Shown: positions 1 through 12,479 of the stretch, piece by piece
Numbering within the stretch: position 1 is the stretch's first letter
Layout of the letters: each line of letters starts with the position of its first letter
Notes under the pieces: model-generated
What the model saw: only the letters and a program-made list of their open reading frames with translations
What the model was told of the DNA's origin: nothing
Databases searched by the model: none
DNA from: Rhyacophila brunnea
Lineage: Eukaryota > Arthropoda > Insecta > Trichoptera > Rhyacophilidae
DNA: 64,000 nt
NCBI GenBank assembly: GCA_022495005.1
Contig: JAGYXB010001414.1
Coordinates: forward strand, 1,674,001-1,738,000
Reading direction: 5' to 3'
Made by a program: the position numbers and the translations under genes

Positions 1-1194
1 CACGTAGGAGCGAAAATGATAATTTACCTATTTTTCAAACTAACCTGGCTCAAGTTTTAAGTTACGAAATAAAAAAGAATGTGTACAATGTTAGGAAATA
101 GTCTTTTCAACGAATAATTGATAATTTTCTATTTTTTTTTTACTATTTAATATTTCTTTGATATAAATTTTAATATAGGAAATTGTTTTGAAAGTAATAA
201 TATAAAATAAAAAAAAAATATTGAAAAATCCATGATGGTGATTGTACAAAAGTCTCGCGTTGAGTCATTCGTCATAATTATTAGTAATATTGAAAGTTCC
301 TTGTTGAAATGTTTTTGTAACATGTGTATTGCCAGTCATAGGGGGATAAAGTGTTTCTTATAGCTTACCACCCTAATGTAACATTTTAATCCTCTCGTTA
401 TACATAAATAAGAATAAAGTGTATTTAATATTTGTAATTGATTGTTATATTTATTTTTCACCTATTCCTCCCCGACCTCCCTATTGAACCAGCAATTTTC
501 AATTTTTTACGTAAATAACGTTTTAAGTGTTCCCACATCAAATTATAGAAAATTTACCTGTATATTATGTTTTGGATATAATATAAAAAAATTAATAAAT
601 TGTTTTGCAGAAAACCAATATAGTCAGGAATTGTTTTTTCAAGATTTTGAGAGAAATTTTGTGTTTCATTTTATTTTAGTAGAAAAGTGTACAAACAAGT
701 ACATGCATATAATAATTAATTACACATATTATCGTCATAATTTTGGCCCTACAACCCTTAGTGAGTTTTGGTCTTCTCACAAAAAGGTTTCGTAACAGAT
801 TTTTTAATGAAAAATGTTCAACACCTTCATAACCAAACGCGTTCCATTGCACAGCTTTGGTGAATCCAAATTTCTCAGCAGCATAATACAGCTTCCAACA
901 TTGAGTGTTAAAGTAGTGCTGTGGTAATCCACTTTGATTCAGCGATTTAAGAAGTGAACAGAATAACTTACTGACTTGTGTCAAATTTGTCCATTATCTT
1001 CTTAACTAAATAAAATGAATTTTTGTGAAGGCTCGTCAATTGAGAAATCAATTGATTTCTTCAACTACATTGGCCTAAGTATTACTAGTTTCTGATGTCA
1101 TTTGTGATCTGCAACAATTTTTCATTGATATTTAGATAACCATATTATTTAATAATACTTACTGCTAATGTTTGGGCACAGTTTTTACTAAAGG
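1..1194. other. AT-rich stretch, one unidentified open frame
   Basis: No identifiable gene. A minus-strand open frame at 984-676 (102 codons, beginning at TTG, not ATG) reads unusually like protein, with Trp, Gly, Phe and Tyr spread through it (for example AAEKFGFTKAVQWNAFGYEG). I do not recognise it. It could be an exon or a degraded transposon fragment. The remainder is AT-rich without visible structure. Confidence 0.25.
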
Positions 1195-1438
1195 TTCAAA
1201 TAGACTATATGACGATCGGCCACATATATGCTAAGAGAGTTTTAGTGTCTATAATCAAATCTATGCCATTCCGACATTTATACATACATATTGTATGACA
1301 GCTATGCAATGACATTAATATGTCATTGCAGCTATGACATCGTATTTACACTCTGTGACACCCTATGACACAGGACGCCAACATAAGAAACGGGTTTTTC
1401 GAAATATATATGACCGATCGCCATAGAGTGTATTTGAA
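1195..1438. mobile_element. 244-bp terminal-inverted-repeat element (MITE-like)
   Basis: The ends form an imperfect inverted repeat of about 33 bases, 28 of 33 matching over 1197-1229 and 1404-1436, built around CGATCGG. Near the middle sits a stem-loop with 10-bp perfect arms (1306-1315 and 1320-1329, loop TAAT). It has no coding capacity. No clear target duplication was found, so the superfamily is unknown. Confidence 0.5.
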
Positions 1439-1539
1439 GCATTAGGGAGTTCCATAAGTTTGCGGAATGTGACAGAAAGAAAAGAATATACCTACTTATA
1501 TATAGGTATGTTTTATATTTTTATTTTTCAATATAATCT

Positions 1540-3190
1540 CACTGGACATGAATACACTTCTTAGATCTATCGATTAATTTTTCTAAACCTTCATACAAAT
1601 ATATTTCCGATTCGCCTTCAAAATGGCCGTTTACGGCTGCCTGTAGGGACTCATTATCATCATTTTATTCCACGTAAGTCTTTCAAATTTGGAGACAGGT
1701 AATAATCAGTAGGTGCCAGATCAGGACTGTAAGGTGGGTGAGGTAATTTCTGGAACCCGTATTTTCTCATAGCAGCCATTGCAATTTGAGCCTTGTGAAC
1801 AGGTGCGTTGTCATAAAGTAAGAAAACACCTTTTGTTAATTTGCCCCTCCTTTTTACTTTAATAGATTCATTTAAGTGACTAATGTATTAGCGTTGTACT
1901 GTCCTGTGATCTTGGTGCCTTTTGGTTTATAATATATTAACAGATTTATAGGCTATGAGAAGGCGTTTGATTCGATAAAGAAATGTTCAATACTCGACGC
2001 ACTCAGAAAACAAGGAATCCCTGGACGCTATATAAATATTTTCAATAATATATACAGTAGCGCAACAGCATCTGTAAATCTCCATAAACCATCGCGCAGA
2101 TTTCCTATCAGCAAAGGAGTCCGACAAGGTGATACAATCTCACCTAAACTATTTACAGCTACCCTTGAAGACTTATTCAGGCAACTTGACTGAATGACAA
2201 AGGGATCCCCATAAATGGAGAATACCTGAGTCATCTGCGCTTTGCCGATGACATAGTAATTTTCTCGCAAGACTCAGAAGACCTCCAAAGCAGAATGCAG
2301 GAACTCGCTGAAGTAAGCAACAAAGTAGGTTTGAAAATAAATGTAACAAAGACGAAAGTCATGTTCAACTGCTTTGTGGGCCAAAAAGAGATCTCATCAA
2401 TGGCACTCAGCTCGAACAGGTGAAAAGCTACATCTATCTGGGACAACAACTATAGATGGATGTATATTTGATGAAATTGTTCGCAGAGTAAAGCTAGGCT
2501 GGAGTGCTTTTGGCCCCCTGAATAATGTCTTCAAAAGTGACCTTCCACTGTGCCTAAAGCGCAAAGTGTTCAACCAGTGTGTGCTTCCCGTGATCACATA
2601 TGCGTGTGAAACATGGACCCTAAGTAAAAGAGAGATCCAGAAACTTAGAGTAGCACAACGTGGTATGGAGAGGTGCATGCTGGGCATAACGCGAAAGGAC
2701 AAAAAGAGGAATGAGTGGATAAGGAAGCAGACAAGGGTTTGCGATGTAATAGAGTTTATTAAAAGCCTTAAATGGAGATGGGCTGGACACATAGCTCGAA
2801 GAAGAGACAATCGTTGGACAAATCTAGTCATCCAGTGGTATCCAAGAAGTACAAAACGTCCGCAAGGTAGACCTAGAGGCCGCTGGATCGATGAAATGAT
2901 AAAGTTCTGCGGAAGTACGTGGCAACGCAATGCACAGGACCGAGAGAAGTGGAAGCAACTTGAAGAGGCCTTCATCCAGCAGTGGATAGATTCAGGCTGA
3001 TGATGATGATATTAACAGGATTCCTTGTGAATCCCAAAACACTGTTGCCATCACCTTTCCAGCCGATGGTACGACCTTAAACGATGTGTAGTGATGTCAC
3101 TTGGCTTTCCACAACGTTCATTATCTTCTAATGACACTCTACCTTGTTTAAAACACAATCACTGCTAACCTTTTAATTACCACATTTAAA
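1540..3190 (-). pseudogene. Mariner transposase relic, interrupted by an RTE LINE
   Basis: Minus-strand remains of a mariner-type (Tc1/mariner, SETMAR-like) transposase. From the N-terminal side: GRVSLEDNERCGKPSDITT (about 3150-3090), then GKVMATVFWDSQGILL up to the LINE insertion (about 3055-3009), then after the LINE LTKGVFLLYDNAP and HPPYSPDLAPTDYYL (about 1860-1690), and finally degraded C-terminal sequence to about 1540. The second and third catalytic Asp (in YDN and PTDYY) are 34 residues apart, the D34D signature of mariner. The part carrying the first catalytic Asp is missing through an internal deletion, and there are frameshifts and stops, so the element is dead. The terminal repeats were not identified. 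Confidence 0.85.
1944..3008 (+). mobile_element. 5'-truncated RTE-type LINE (reverse transcriptase) with target duplication
   Basis: Reverse-transcriptase fragment of an RTE-clade non-LTR retrotransposon. It begins GYEKAFDSI, includes the ISKGVRQGDTISPKLF block and the catalytic FADD motif (2241-2252), and continues through the characteristic C-terminal region (WSAFGPLNN, YACETWTLSK, GRPRGRWIDEM, FIQQWIDSG). The 3' end is a short (TGA)n tail. It is flanked by a perfect 10-bp duplication, ATATTAACAG, at 1934-1943 and 3009-3018. The 5' end is truncated inside the RT domain, and frameshifts occur near 2192 and around 2420-2450, so it is non-functional. It sits inside the mariner relic and is therefore younger. 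Confidence 0.93.
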
Positions 3191-3236
3191 TAACACATTA
3201 ATTATATCTAATGGCCAATGACTCCAAACGCGCCAG

Positions 3237-3286
3237 TCGCGGTGTTAGCACTAAATGAGTTAACTCATTTAGTGCTAACACCGCGA
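3237..3286. repeat. 50-bp perfect palindrome centred on GTTAAC
   Basis: Bases 3237-3261 are the exact reverse complement of 3262-3286, with TTAA at the centre and CGCGGTGTTAGCACTAAATG as the left arm core. Beyond 3237/3286 the flanks diverge at once. Two inverted termini meeting at TTAA is what abutting piggyBac-type ends would give, since TTAA is the piggyBac target, but no transposase or partner end was found. A hairpin-forming cruciform or an assembly artefact are alternatives. Confidence 0.8.
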
Positions 3287-4148
3287 TAAATAAACGTGAT
3301 CATTTTGTAAATCATGGTTTTACCACAACAAAGAGTGCCATAAACCAATTTCATTTCATTTTGGATAGTTTCCACACTTTTTCCCTATTTTGTGGGGAAT
3401 TTAAGTACCTACTGGACGGAACTCAATATTTGACATTTATTTTTTTAAATTTTCATGGACTTTTGTTCTTTTGAATATTGGAAGCGATTTCATGGAACAA
3501 TCAACTTGAAATTCCACAAGTAGGTATACCTAAAAAGACCTAACAATACAAAAATAATTTTAGCCCCAATACTTGCTACTTTCACCAACATTCCGCGAAC
3601 TTAGGTAACACCCCTCGTAGTTACATAGTTACAACATCCGATTACTGAAAATACTGAAAATCTGAGCAGATAGTATGATTTTTCACATGTTGGTTTGTAG
3701 ATCCATAATTTTTATCGATTCGACATCACCTAAAAATGAGATAACTTGATGGATGCTTTCATCTTGTCAATCATGGTGCCTTTTAGAATGACCGCTGATG
3801 ACGAAAATCACTATGTCCATAATATCAAATGTATTGAAGCGATCGATTGAGGGTTCCATTCCATGTTTGGTATCTCATCCCAGAAAGTAGAACTCAAACC
3901 GACATACTTTTGATGACGCCGAATAATGTAGGTACCTATTAAGAATTAGTTTTTAGGAGTACCTACCTAGCTATACAAAACGAGGTAACGTATATCAATA
4001 AATTCAAATTTTCTATTTGATTTCATTTCTGTAATGTATGAAAACAGAAAAATGCACATATTTCTTGAATGAAATCACACAATGACATCAAACTACTTAC
4101 GCTGAGCTAAAAATTGGTGAAAGAATATTCAGTAAAAATTTCAGCTCA
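3287..4148. other. AT-rich stretch without recognisable features
   Basis: No gene, terminal repeat or RNA gene was seen between the palindrome and the first copy of the 700-bp TIR family. Confidence 0.5.
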
Positions 4149-4880
4149 CTAAAGGGCGGACGTGGGTGAAAATAGAGCTTTTATTCTATTTTCAAAGCAT
4201 GATCCTGGACATTCCTTAAACGTTGTAGATAATCTATTTATATAATTTTGAAGCCTTATTATCCTTTATATTTATTTTAAACATTTGATGACTGCATAAA
4301 GTATTTTTATTACATAAAATAGTATTCTTTTAAACCTCTCGCTCTAATGTTTTAGAATATAGTCATATTTCAGTACATAAATGTGCAGTGGTGTTAAGAT
4401 TTTTTATATTTATTAATTTTTAAACGCATTTATAAAACCATCAGTATGATTTATATCGACATTATTATAGTGAAATATTTACGATAAAAAATTATATTGA
4501 TAATCTCTGTGATCCCAAATTTGACAAGAATTAGGCATTTTATTATTCAAAAAATGGGCAAGATTAACACATTTGAAGATAATTCTAAAGATACTGATTA
4601 TAAGCTATGTCTATGTCTATTCAAATGTGATAAACATCCTACGAATAATGATTGCTTTATAATAATTATTGACCTAAGAATAAGGTAGTGTTTTTTGAAA
4701 TACGCCATTTCTTTTGGCATTCCCCATTGGTTAAGCTACAACATACGGCCGTAGCCATAAATTGACAAACTAAAACTGAAGTAGGGAGTAAGATCATGAT
4801 AACGCGCGTGTTTGAACATGTGCCGTTTAAAAAAAAGATTTTTTTTTCGGTTAGGTACGCTGAGCATGTACCCCCTTAAG
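4149..4880 (+). mobile_element. About 730-bp non-autonomous TIR element, copy A
   Basis: One of three loci of the same family (others at 23875-24605 and, as a fold-back, 53278-54643). The right end TGAGCATGTACCCCCTTAAG is the inverse of the left end seen best in the other copies (CTTAAGGGGGGACATGC). Here the left end is diverged (CTAAAGGGCGGACGTG). The interior is strongly conserved with the other copies but has no long reading frame. TTAA at the termini hints at a TTAA-targeting (piggyBac-like) element; this is inference. Confidence 0.8.
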
Positions 4881-4983
4881 TTTCAGAACATTTGCTTTCC
4901 GGGAATATACAATAAGAAACTATCGGCCTTATAGTATAGAATTATAGATTATAATAGCTTATTAGGAAGTTGTAGGTAGGCAT

Positions 4984-5268
4984 CAGTGACGTCCCGTGGG
5001 GGTAGGCAGATTGAGCGTCGCTTGGGGGCGGCAGTTACTCGAAGGGCGGCAAATCGAGGAGAATCATTTAAAATTTATTACATAGACATAACAGGTTTAA
5101 CAGGACTGTATTTTTTTGTCGGGTTCGCGATGTCTAGTTTATTTCCGCTGCCCTTCGACTTCTTTGGTGGCCAGAAACGACACGTGCACTGATAAAAATG
5201 TTATATAAAAAAATGGGGCGGCATTTTGGCGCTGTCCATGGGCGGCATTTTGTCTCGGGGCGTCACTG
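4984..5268 (+). mobile_element. hAT-type MITE, 285 bp, with 8-bp target duplication
   Basis: The ends are CAGTGACGTCCCGTG and GGGGCGTCACTG, inverted relative to each other over about 13 bases. It is flanked by GTAGGCAT (4976-4983) and GTAGGCGT (5269-5276), an 8-bp duplication with one change, as expected of hAT transposition. Inside are two GGGCGGCATTTTG motifs near the right end. The short open frame over it is not a gene. A related but diverged copy lies in the Tob intron. Confidence 0.85.
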
Positions 5269-5521
5269 GTAGGCGTAGATAAAATACCATATATAGGTAT
5301 CTATAAATTTACAAAAATGCATAATGTTGCAATAGCAACTGAATACGTAATATGATAGGCGGCCATTTTTGGATAATTGTACCAATATCGGTACTTTTAA
5401 AATGGTTTGAAAAAACTCATTTTGTAGCAAAATATGAAAATTGTATCATCTACCTATATTATGGTTTTTGTCTCTGGTAGAATTAGTATTTTCACATCAT
5501 CAGGATCAGTCAAAGTCAATC

Positions 5522-5747
5522 CAGTGGCGTAGCAAGAAAAATATCGAGCCGATAGTTTCAAATTTTAGCTGTGACCTTTTTAAACTCTTCTTTTCCAATT
5601 TTTTTTCAGATTTAGAAATATATTTTAATCTATATTTTTTGAGGATTCTAAAACAGAAAATTCATTTTCGGCATGAGATTTATGGGTCCTTGACCGACTG
5701 AGCCTCAATGGTTTGGATATTCTTGCGACGAGGAAGCTACACCGCTG
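5522..5747 (+). mobile_element. hAT-type MITE, 226 bp, with 8-bp target duplication
   Basis: The left end CAGTGGCGTAGCAAG and right end GGAAGCTACACCGCTG form imperfect inverted repeats. The flanks AGTCAATC (5514-5521) and CGTCAATC (5748-5755) match at 7 of 8 positions, the size of a hAT duplication. It has no coding capacity. Its interior is unrelated to the neighbouring 285-bp element, so it is a separate family. Confidence 0.75.
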
Positions 5748-8700
5748 CGTCAATCAGTATTAGGTTAATTAGGTATAATAGTTAGTCATAAGGGGGAGGA
5801 TTTTGGATTGTTTGTAGGATTCAATTAAAACAACGTATTATGAATGCACAAAACATTTTAATATAAACTTAAAAATTCGTACAACAATATGAAAAATTAT
5901 ATACTATATTATAAATAAACGGGATGGGAAGTTCCGTTCTCACTATAAATTTAACTTTTTTGTAACCACCCAGTAGTTCAATATCCTACGAATTATTGAT
6001 AATAATAATTTAATAAAGTCATAATAATATCTATTAATATATAATATCATTAGAACGTATCATGAATCGTAATATCAAAGTAAATAGGTCTACGATGGGA
6101 AGTAGATTTTTATTATTATTTAAATGTAAGACATAATTAATTTATAATAATAATTACACACTTTTTATCCCCCAAGATAAATTTTCCAAAGGGTACCACC
6201 TAAAAGAGAGCGCATTTATAATTACGCGCGTATTACAAACGCTACAATGAAAATACTTTTATTTTATTTTATTTGAATATAAATATAGATGTATTTTTAA
6301 TAATAATATATATATTTATTTAATCTTACTTTCCTCTTGGGAGAGTATAAATTTATTATATTAAATGATACATGATTATTCTCTAATAGGTACATCCTAA
6401 CTACATACATCGAGAAATACTTTGTAAAAATATCAGTTTTTAAATTAATTGATTATTTAACCCGTGTCTGATGACAAGGAAGCGAAAGCAATACGAAAGC
6501 CATTCCTGATAAGGTACATCTTTGCATTTACAATTTCACATTATAAAAGTAAGGAAATATTTATATTTTTGTTTGTAATAAAAACGATAGATTTTCAAAT
6601 ATGAATTATTAATAATGAGAGATGAGTGAGTGAAAATAATTGAAACAGACTACGGCATTTTTTATTATTAATTAATTAAAATATTTTTTTTTATTAAACG
6701 ATAATTAATAGGCATTATTTATTTTTAAAATAAATGTCCATGTAATCCTTCTAATGAACCATTTTCTCTTAAATCAATCTCTAACGTATTCCACAATTTA
6801 ATTATTATTGACCTAATTTCCAATTTATTTCATTCAAGAACTTCGTCATGCATATAATTAATGTCTTCACTTATTAATTTACATAACTAACAGCGATAAT
6901 ATTATGGTCATAGAACATTTTTGTACGTAAGTAAGTTTACAGTCATAAAGTTAATACTATCAATTTAAATAGTTAAGTAACTGTTGAATATATCTTCGAA
7001 ATTATTGGTATAAAATAATAAAAAAATGTATTTATTGGCCAGCTCATGTGATGATAAGTGGAAATTCTACTGAAAATTTCTTTTTGAATCGAAATAGATT
7101 TATTTGATGGTGTCATTTGCCATAGTAATGATCAAACTATTATAACAATGTGACTGAAGTTAATACATTTTGAAAATCGCATTGTAAGCACGTTTCCGAA
7201 TCAGGACACACAAAGAAAATGCAAGATAGACATTTTTACTCCACGCCTTTCCTAGAAATACCTATCGAGGGATTAAAAGTAAAAAGCGCCACGACAATTT
7301 GTTGCTGATTTTGAACTTTTGGTGGAAGCTTTTTTCAAATAGTTTACAGTATAATAATATATTTGAACCCAGCAAGTTTCAGCGACATAATATTATGTTT
7401 ATACCCATTATGCCTCTATTGTATTCCTTCCCTTTTATGTGTTGGCCAATGGGGTTTTATTTGATTTATGGAACATTGACCGCCGAAGACGATAGAGGAA
7501 AAACTAAGATTTATTAATAATTTCTTTCACTCCGTGATGGCTGCACTATTCAGGAATGGATAAAAAATAGTATCCACTGGTATAACTGATGCTGAAAACC
7601 TTAATTATTTATAATTTTAAGGGACACATTTCAATATTTTTTGAAAACTTTGTCGTGAACAAAATGTGAACTTTTTTTATACTGTAGTAGATTAATATCT
7701 TTAATATTGTAATGAGTAGGGTTTTTTGAATAAGATTATTAGACAAACGATAGCCGATTTTTAGTCCCACAATTATGGTGTAATGAGTAGCCTTGGGGTA
7801 GTTGCAGTCTGGGTAGATTTATATCAGCGTGGGTTGGATTGAAATGATGCCTAATGAAATTTAAAATTGTGAAAGTAAATAAATTTAATAATTTAGTAAG
7901 CAATATGTGAGCGTTTATCCCGTGTATGCCTTCATTGTAATTATTACAATGTTGCCACGGTACAACGTAAATGTTCAAAACGTTTTTTGATTATTCGCTA
8001 AATAAAATCAATTCATATCTAGAAACAATCGACGTAATCTATAATGTACCGCCAATAAAATGTATTGATCTTTTTGCTGAATTATTATTTATTAGGTTCC
8101 TACCAATAATGATTAGTTAATGTATGTATTCTAAATTCATACTTATAAGCGTACTTGAAATACATAATTAGTTAACTATTACATAATTACAATAAAAACC
8201 GTAAAAAATTATAATATCAACAACTAATTACTTTGATATTTAAAGATTTTCAGTTACAAACTTGAAAGCAATGTGATAAAAATAATATTATTAAACTGTT
8301 GGAAAAAATGAATGATCAAATTGTTGTTTTTTTAACATTCTTAAAAGAATTTCGATAGATGTGCCATTATGAAAAATTTAATATAACTTTTACTGGATAT
8401 TAATTTATAATAAATAGTAGGTAATCAAAATATTTTTGCACAAAGACAACACAAATCTCACTCTTTTGATTAACAAGTTAGTATATTTCAATTATCTTAA
8501 AAAAATGGTAAAATAAGTGCATTTTTAAAATTGCGTTTCTGCTCTTACATTCGATGGGAAGTCGTTATTTAGGATATTATTTTTAATACATCGGTATAAT
8601 AGGTACATTTAATAATTTACAAACTTGTTTTGAACAGCTATTATGGTATGTATGATTTGAATATACACATACACGAAATTTATGTGAATACAACATTATT

Positions 8701-11700
8701 AGTAAATTTTTCATTAATACAACTATTTCACAACTTACGCGTTTGTTAAATATACAAGAAATATACTCTTAAAATTGTTAATTAATTACAGTATAGCTCG
8801 GTGAGTTTGAGAATCGACTGGTTGGAATGAGACATTTTTTCTTATCTTTACATTCATTATTAGTAAACTATTTTTTGCACTCTTTCTTATTTTTACGATG
8901 AAAAGAATTTTATTTAAGGTTTGAGCACAGAAGCGTATGATTTATTTATATCTTTGGCTTTTTGCATGGATCGGACTGAGAATTTCCTTAATCGACTAAA
9001 CAATAATAATGAAATTTACAGTCACAAGAAAATCAGGAAAACATTTTGTTTCTTGAGTCATCTTAGTCATAAAAAATCCTCTGCAGTAAAAAGATCAAGT
9101 ATTTTTTGTCTATTTTTTCGTTCAAAATTTAATAATGCAGAAATTGTTCTATAAATTTAACTTTGAAAATGAACGTTTTCAAATTACTCTAGTTTAACTA
9201 ATAAATTAAATATTTTTGTACAATATTGGTATTTAGTTTATTTATTAAGTATATTCAATTATTTTAAAATTAAAAAAAAAAGTACTGGACGATAATATTT
9301 GTCTTTTTGCAATACGTTAAATTTCCGATCTATTTTCCTTTCATTCCGAATGGTCGTGAGAAATATGAGAATGATTTTTTATAAAGCGCAGTGCTCCATT
9401 AATTTTTATTAATAATTGATTTGTGGCGTTTTATTTTTTTATACATGATACACAATGATAAAATACAAATCGCTACTATCAGGTTTAGAATGAGATATCA
9501 CAAATAGACTGACTGAAATTCGGGTTTTCTACATTCTACGATTAGTATTAATATAACAAAAGCGTATTGTGTTGGTAATTATTACAAGCTTTTATAAAAG
9601 TTTCCCTTTTAAATTTATTTCAATCAAATCCACATGTTTGGTCACTGGATATATTTATTTTGCATTTGAAATTAATACATATAGATTATAGACGATCACT
9701 TGTATAGATGTGTTTACATATTTTTTTATTCAGCATTAAACAATTTACCAGTCAACAAACATGAGGCCTTATTTTAAAACAATATAAATTTACTAATAGG
9801 TAGTTGAATTATAATAGATTTTTCTCACAGCAAGCGTAATTTTCTTCTATTATGATTTAATTAATTGAGAAATAACGAAAATATCTGATCGATTCGTTTC
9901 TGAAAATTATTTTCGTCACAATGTAAATATTTCGCACGCAATGTCGATTCATTTCCACGCACCATTTCCCAGTCCGTTATTTCCGTTCTGTGGAAATCGT
10001 ATGTATACACCCTTATATGAATAATTAATCATTACAACTATATTAGATAACATTGAATACAGATAGAAGGTACATTTATTGCGTACATATTTATTCTGGA
10101 TTTCTATAGATATACGCACGTTTTCCAGACGTACAGACATACAGGTCGACACTCGGTGCCTGCTGTACACGATATACATATGAAAAAATATATTTTCTCT
10201 AGCCACTAGTATACGAGAATATCAACTGTCGATCAGTCGGCTTGCGGAAAGCGTCAAATCGTTTATTTTATACCGAAACCACACGAAACCAATTAATTAT
10301 ACAAAGAATCAACCGAATCGTTAAGATTCGTTCAACTGGCAATATCATAATTTATAGAAAACCACTATTGGAATGTTTATGATTCTACAACAAGGATACT
10401 TTAGATAGCACATCCATATATATAACATATCATATTCATAATGATTTACTGACAATAAAACAAACAAAAGGTGTTTTTTACCTATAGGTTGTCAATTATG
10501 TAAAACGTGTAATGTTCCTACATAACTCTTAAATTGTTTACACCTAGATAAATAGAAGAATAATTATTACAATCTAGAAAATTATTTTATAATGAAAACA
10601 TGTTAACGTTTTCAATAGTTTTATTATATTATTTTTATTCAGAATACTTGTAGATACCTGTTTTACGAAACACAGGGCCAAAAATACTCTTGTTTATATT
10701 GAATAATGAGATTGTTTGCAATTTTAATGCTAATTTCAGTATCTAACTTTGCGCTATAGTCCATTTTTAGACATTTTTTCTACCCTTTGTTGTATATTAT
10801 TGTAAAATTTGGTTCATTCAAAGTTATAATATTTGAAAATTTTACAGTTAATTGTTTTAACTCATGGTAATAATTAGGGTAAAACTTTTCATCTAGACGT
10901 TTCGTGATCGCTTCATAGTTCGTTTTCAAGGTAAGTTATTTTTATTTATCTATTATTTCTTAGAAATTATATGATGATAACATTAAAATTGCTGTAATTT
11001 AATTGAATAGTTTGTATAATTATTATTGATAACGTGTGGTTTTATAATGTTTCATTATTTTATTTAAAATTTGTTCTGACGATAGTTATTCTCATCCACA
11101 TACCGACTTGTTTGACGTGGCCTCTCGACCGGTGTTGTGATGTGCTTGTTAATTTTACTAGAATTAGTTTACATACATATAGAGTACAAAATAAAAAAAT
11201 ATCTTCACAAGTTCGATAAATTTTACACCATTCTTTGAATAGAGGTTTATTAAAAATCGTCCACACGAGTATATAGATAGATATCATTAGACAAGAGTTA
11301 TGCTATAAGTTAGTAATATCAGCATGTCAATAGGTGTAAAAACATACATAATTTAAATATTTTATATTATTAAGTATTTATATATATGAAATTGACCAAC
11401 GAGATACCACCGCTCAGGATTCACATTATGCCTTACGTCATGATCGCTAAAATATAAATCTAAAGTTGTTTCTGGATCTGAAAACAATCTCTTCAAACCC
11501 CCTTTTTATTATATACCTATCACCGCATTCAGTATATTTAGGAGTCAATTTAAAACGATGGAAACATTATATACTCTTGATAAAATATTTGATGTTGGTT
11601 TACCATATAGCAATGTTTTGTGGTGTTATTCAGCCGGTTCGCATAAAATAATTAATATCTAATGTGTGTAATATTTTAAACGGCATATACCGTCAAAATT

Positions 11701-12479
11701 GTTTGGAAAATATTATGAATGACGTGTAATAAGAACAATAAACTGTTATTGCCTGCGGCGCTAGTTTTAATTTAGTAGTTAATTTACTGTTCTCTAGAAG
11801 AAAATTTTATTCAACAACTCACTGCTGTTTGTTGATGGAAAAATAATAATGTCAAATGATGGTTTGATGTGGTGAATTTTTTATTTTTCTTACAAGTTGG
11901 GAGAACAATTTATGCGATCCGATTGTTAAATACACCATTGCATAATCTGTGTATACGTATAGTATACTAGTATAGTACAGTATGAGATTGTCAAATACTA
12001 TTTGAAAAAAAATAGGGTTAAACTTATTCATTTATAGGTTTATCCATTGAAGTATGTAAGTCATAATATTTTCGAATAAAATAAAATAAATTTATATTAA
12101 TATTATAATAGGTATAACGAGAATTACATTTTTTTATAAACCTAAGTATAAAAATGGAATGAGAAAGTATTGCGTGAATTGTTTGCGCGTTAATAATATA
12201 ATAATTATTGCTTTTTTGTCTCTGGCTTTTTTATGATTGTAAAAACAAAACTGAAAAGGAAACAAGGATTTGGGAATAATAAATAATAGATTTGCCGTTG
12301 GATGTAAAGAAATGGGTAAAAAAATCAAACTCAAAATAACAAAATTAAAAATTTTATATTTATGGAATAAAAATACAACATTCACGATATTATTCATATC
12401 ATATTAATAAAAAATAAAAAATCTGTGAAAAAATAAAGTATAAAGAAACCGTACAAATCTATAATAATAATAATTATGA
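5748..12479. other. 6.7-kb AT-rich gene-free stretch
   Basis: No protein gene, RNA gene or bounded transposon was recognised. Open frames here are short, AT-rich and lack family similarity or good splice context. Local simple AT and poly-T tracts are common. Confidence 0.45.

Noticed and set aside
2397..2975. 192-codon minus-strand frame
   Set aside because: It is the antisense shadow of the RTE reverse-transcriptase frame at 2374-3000 and has no family similarity of its own. The similar frames at 22055-22600 (plus) and 42699-42911 (minus) are the same kind of shadow.
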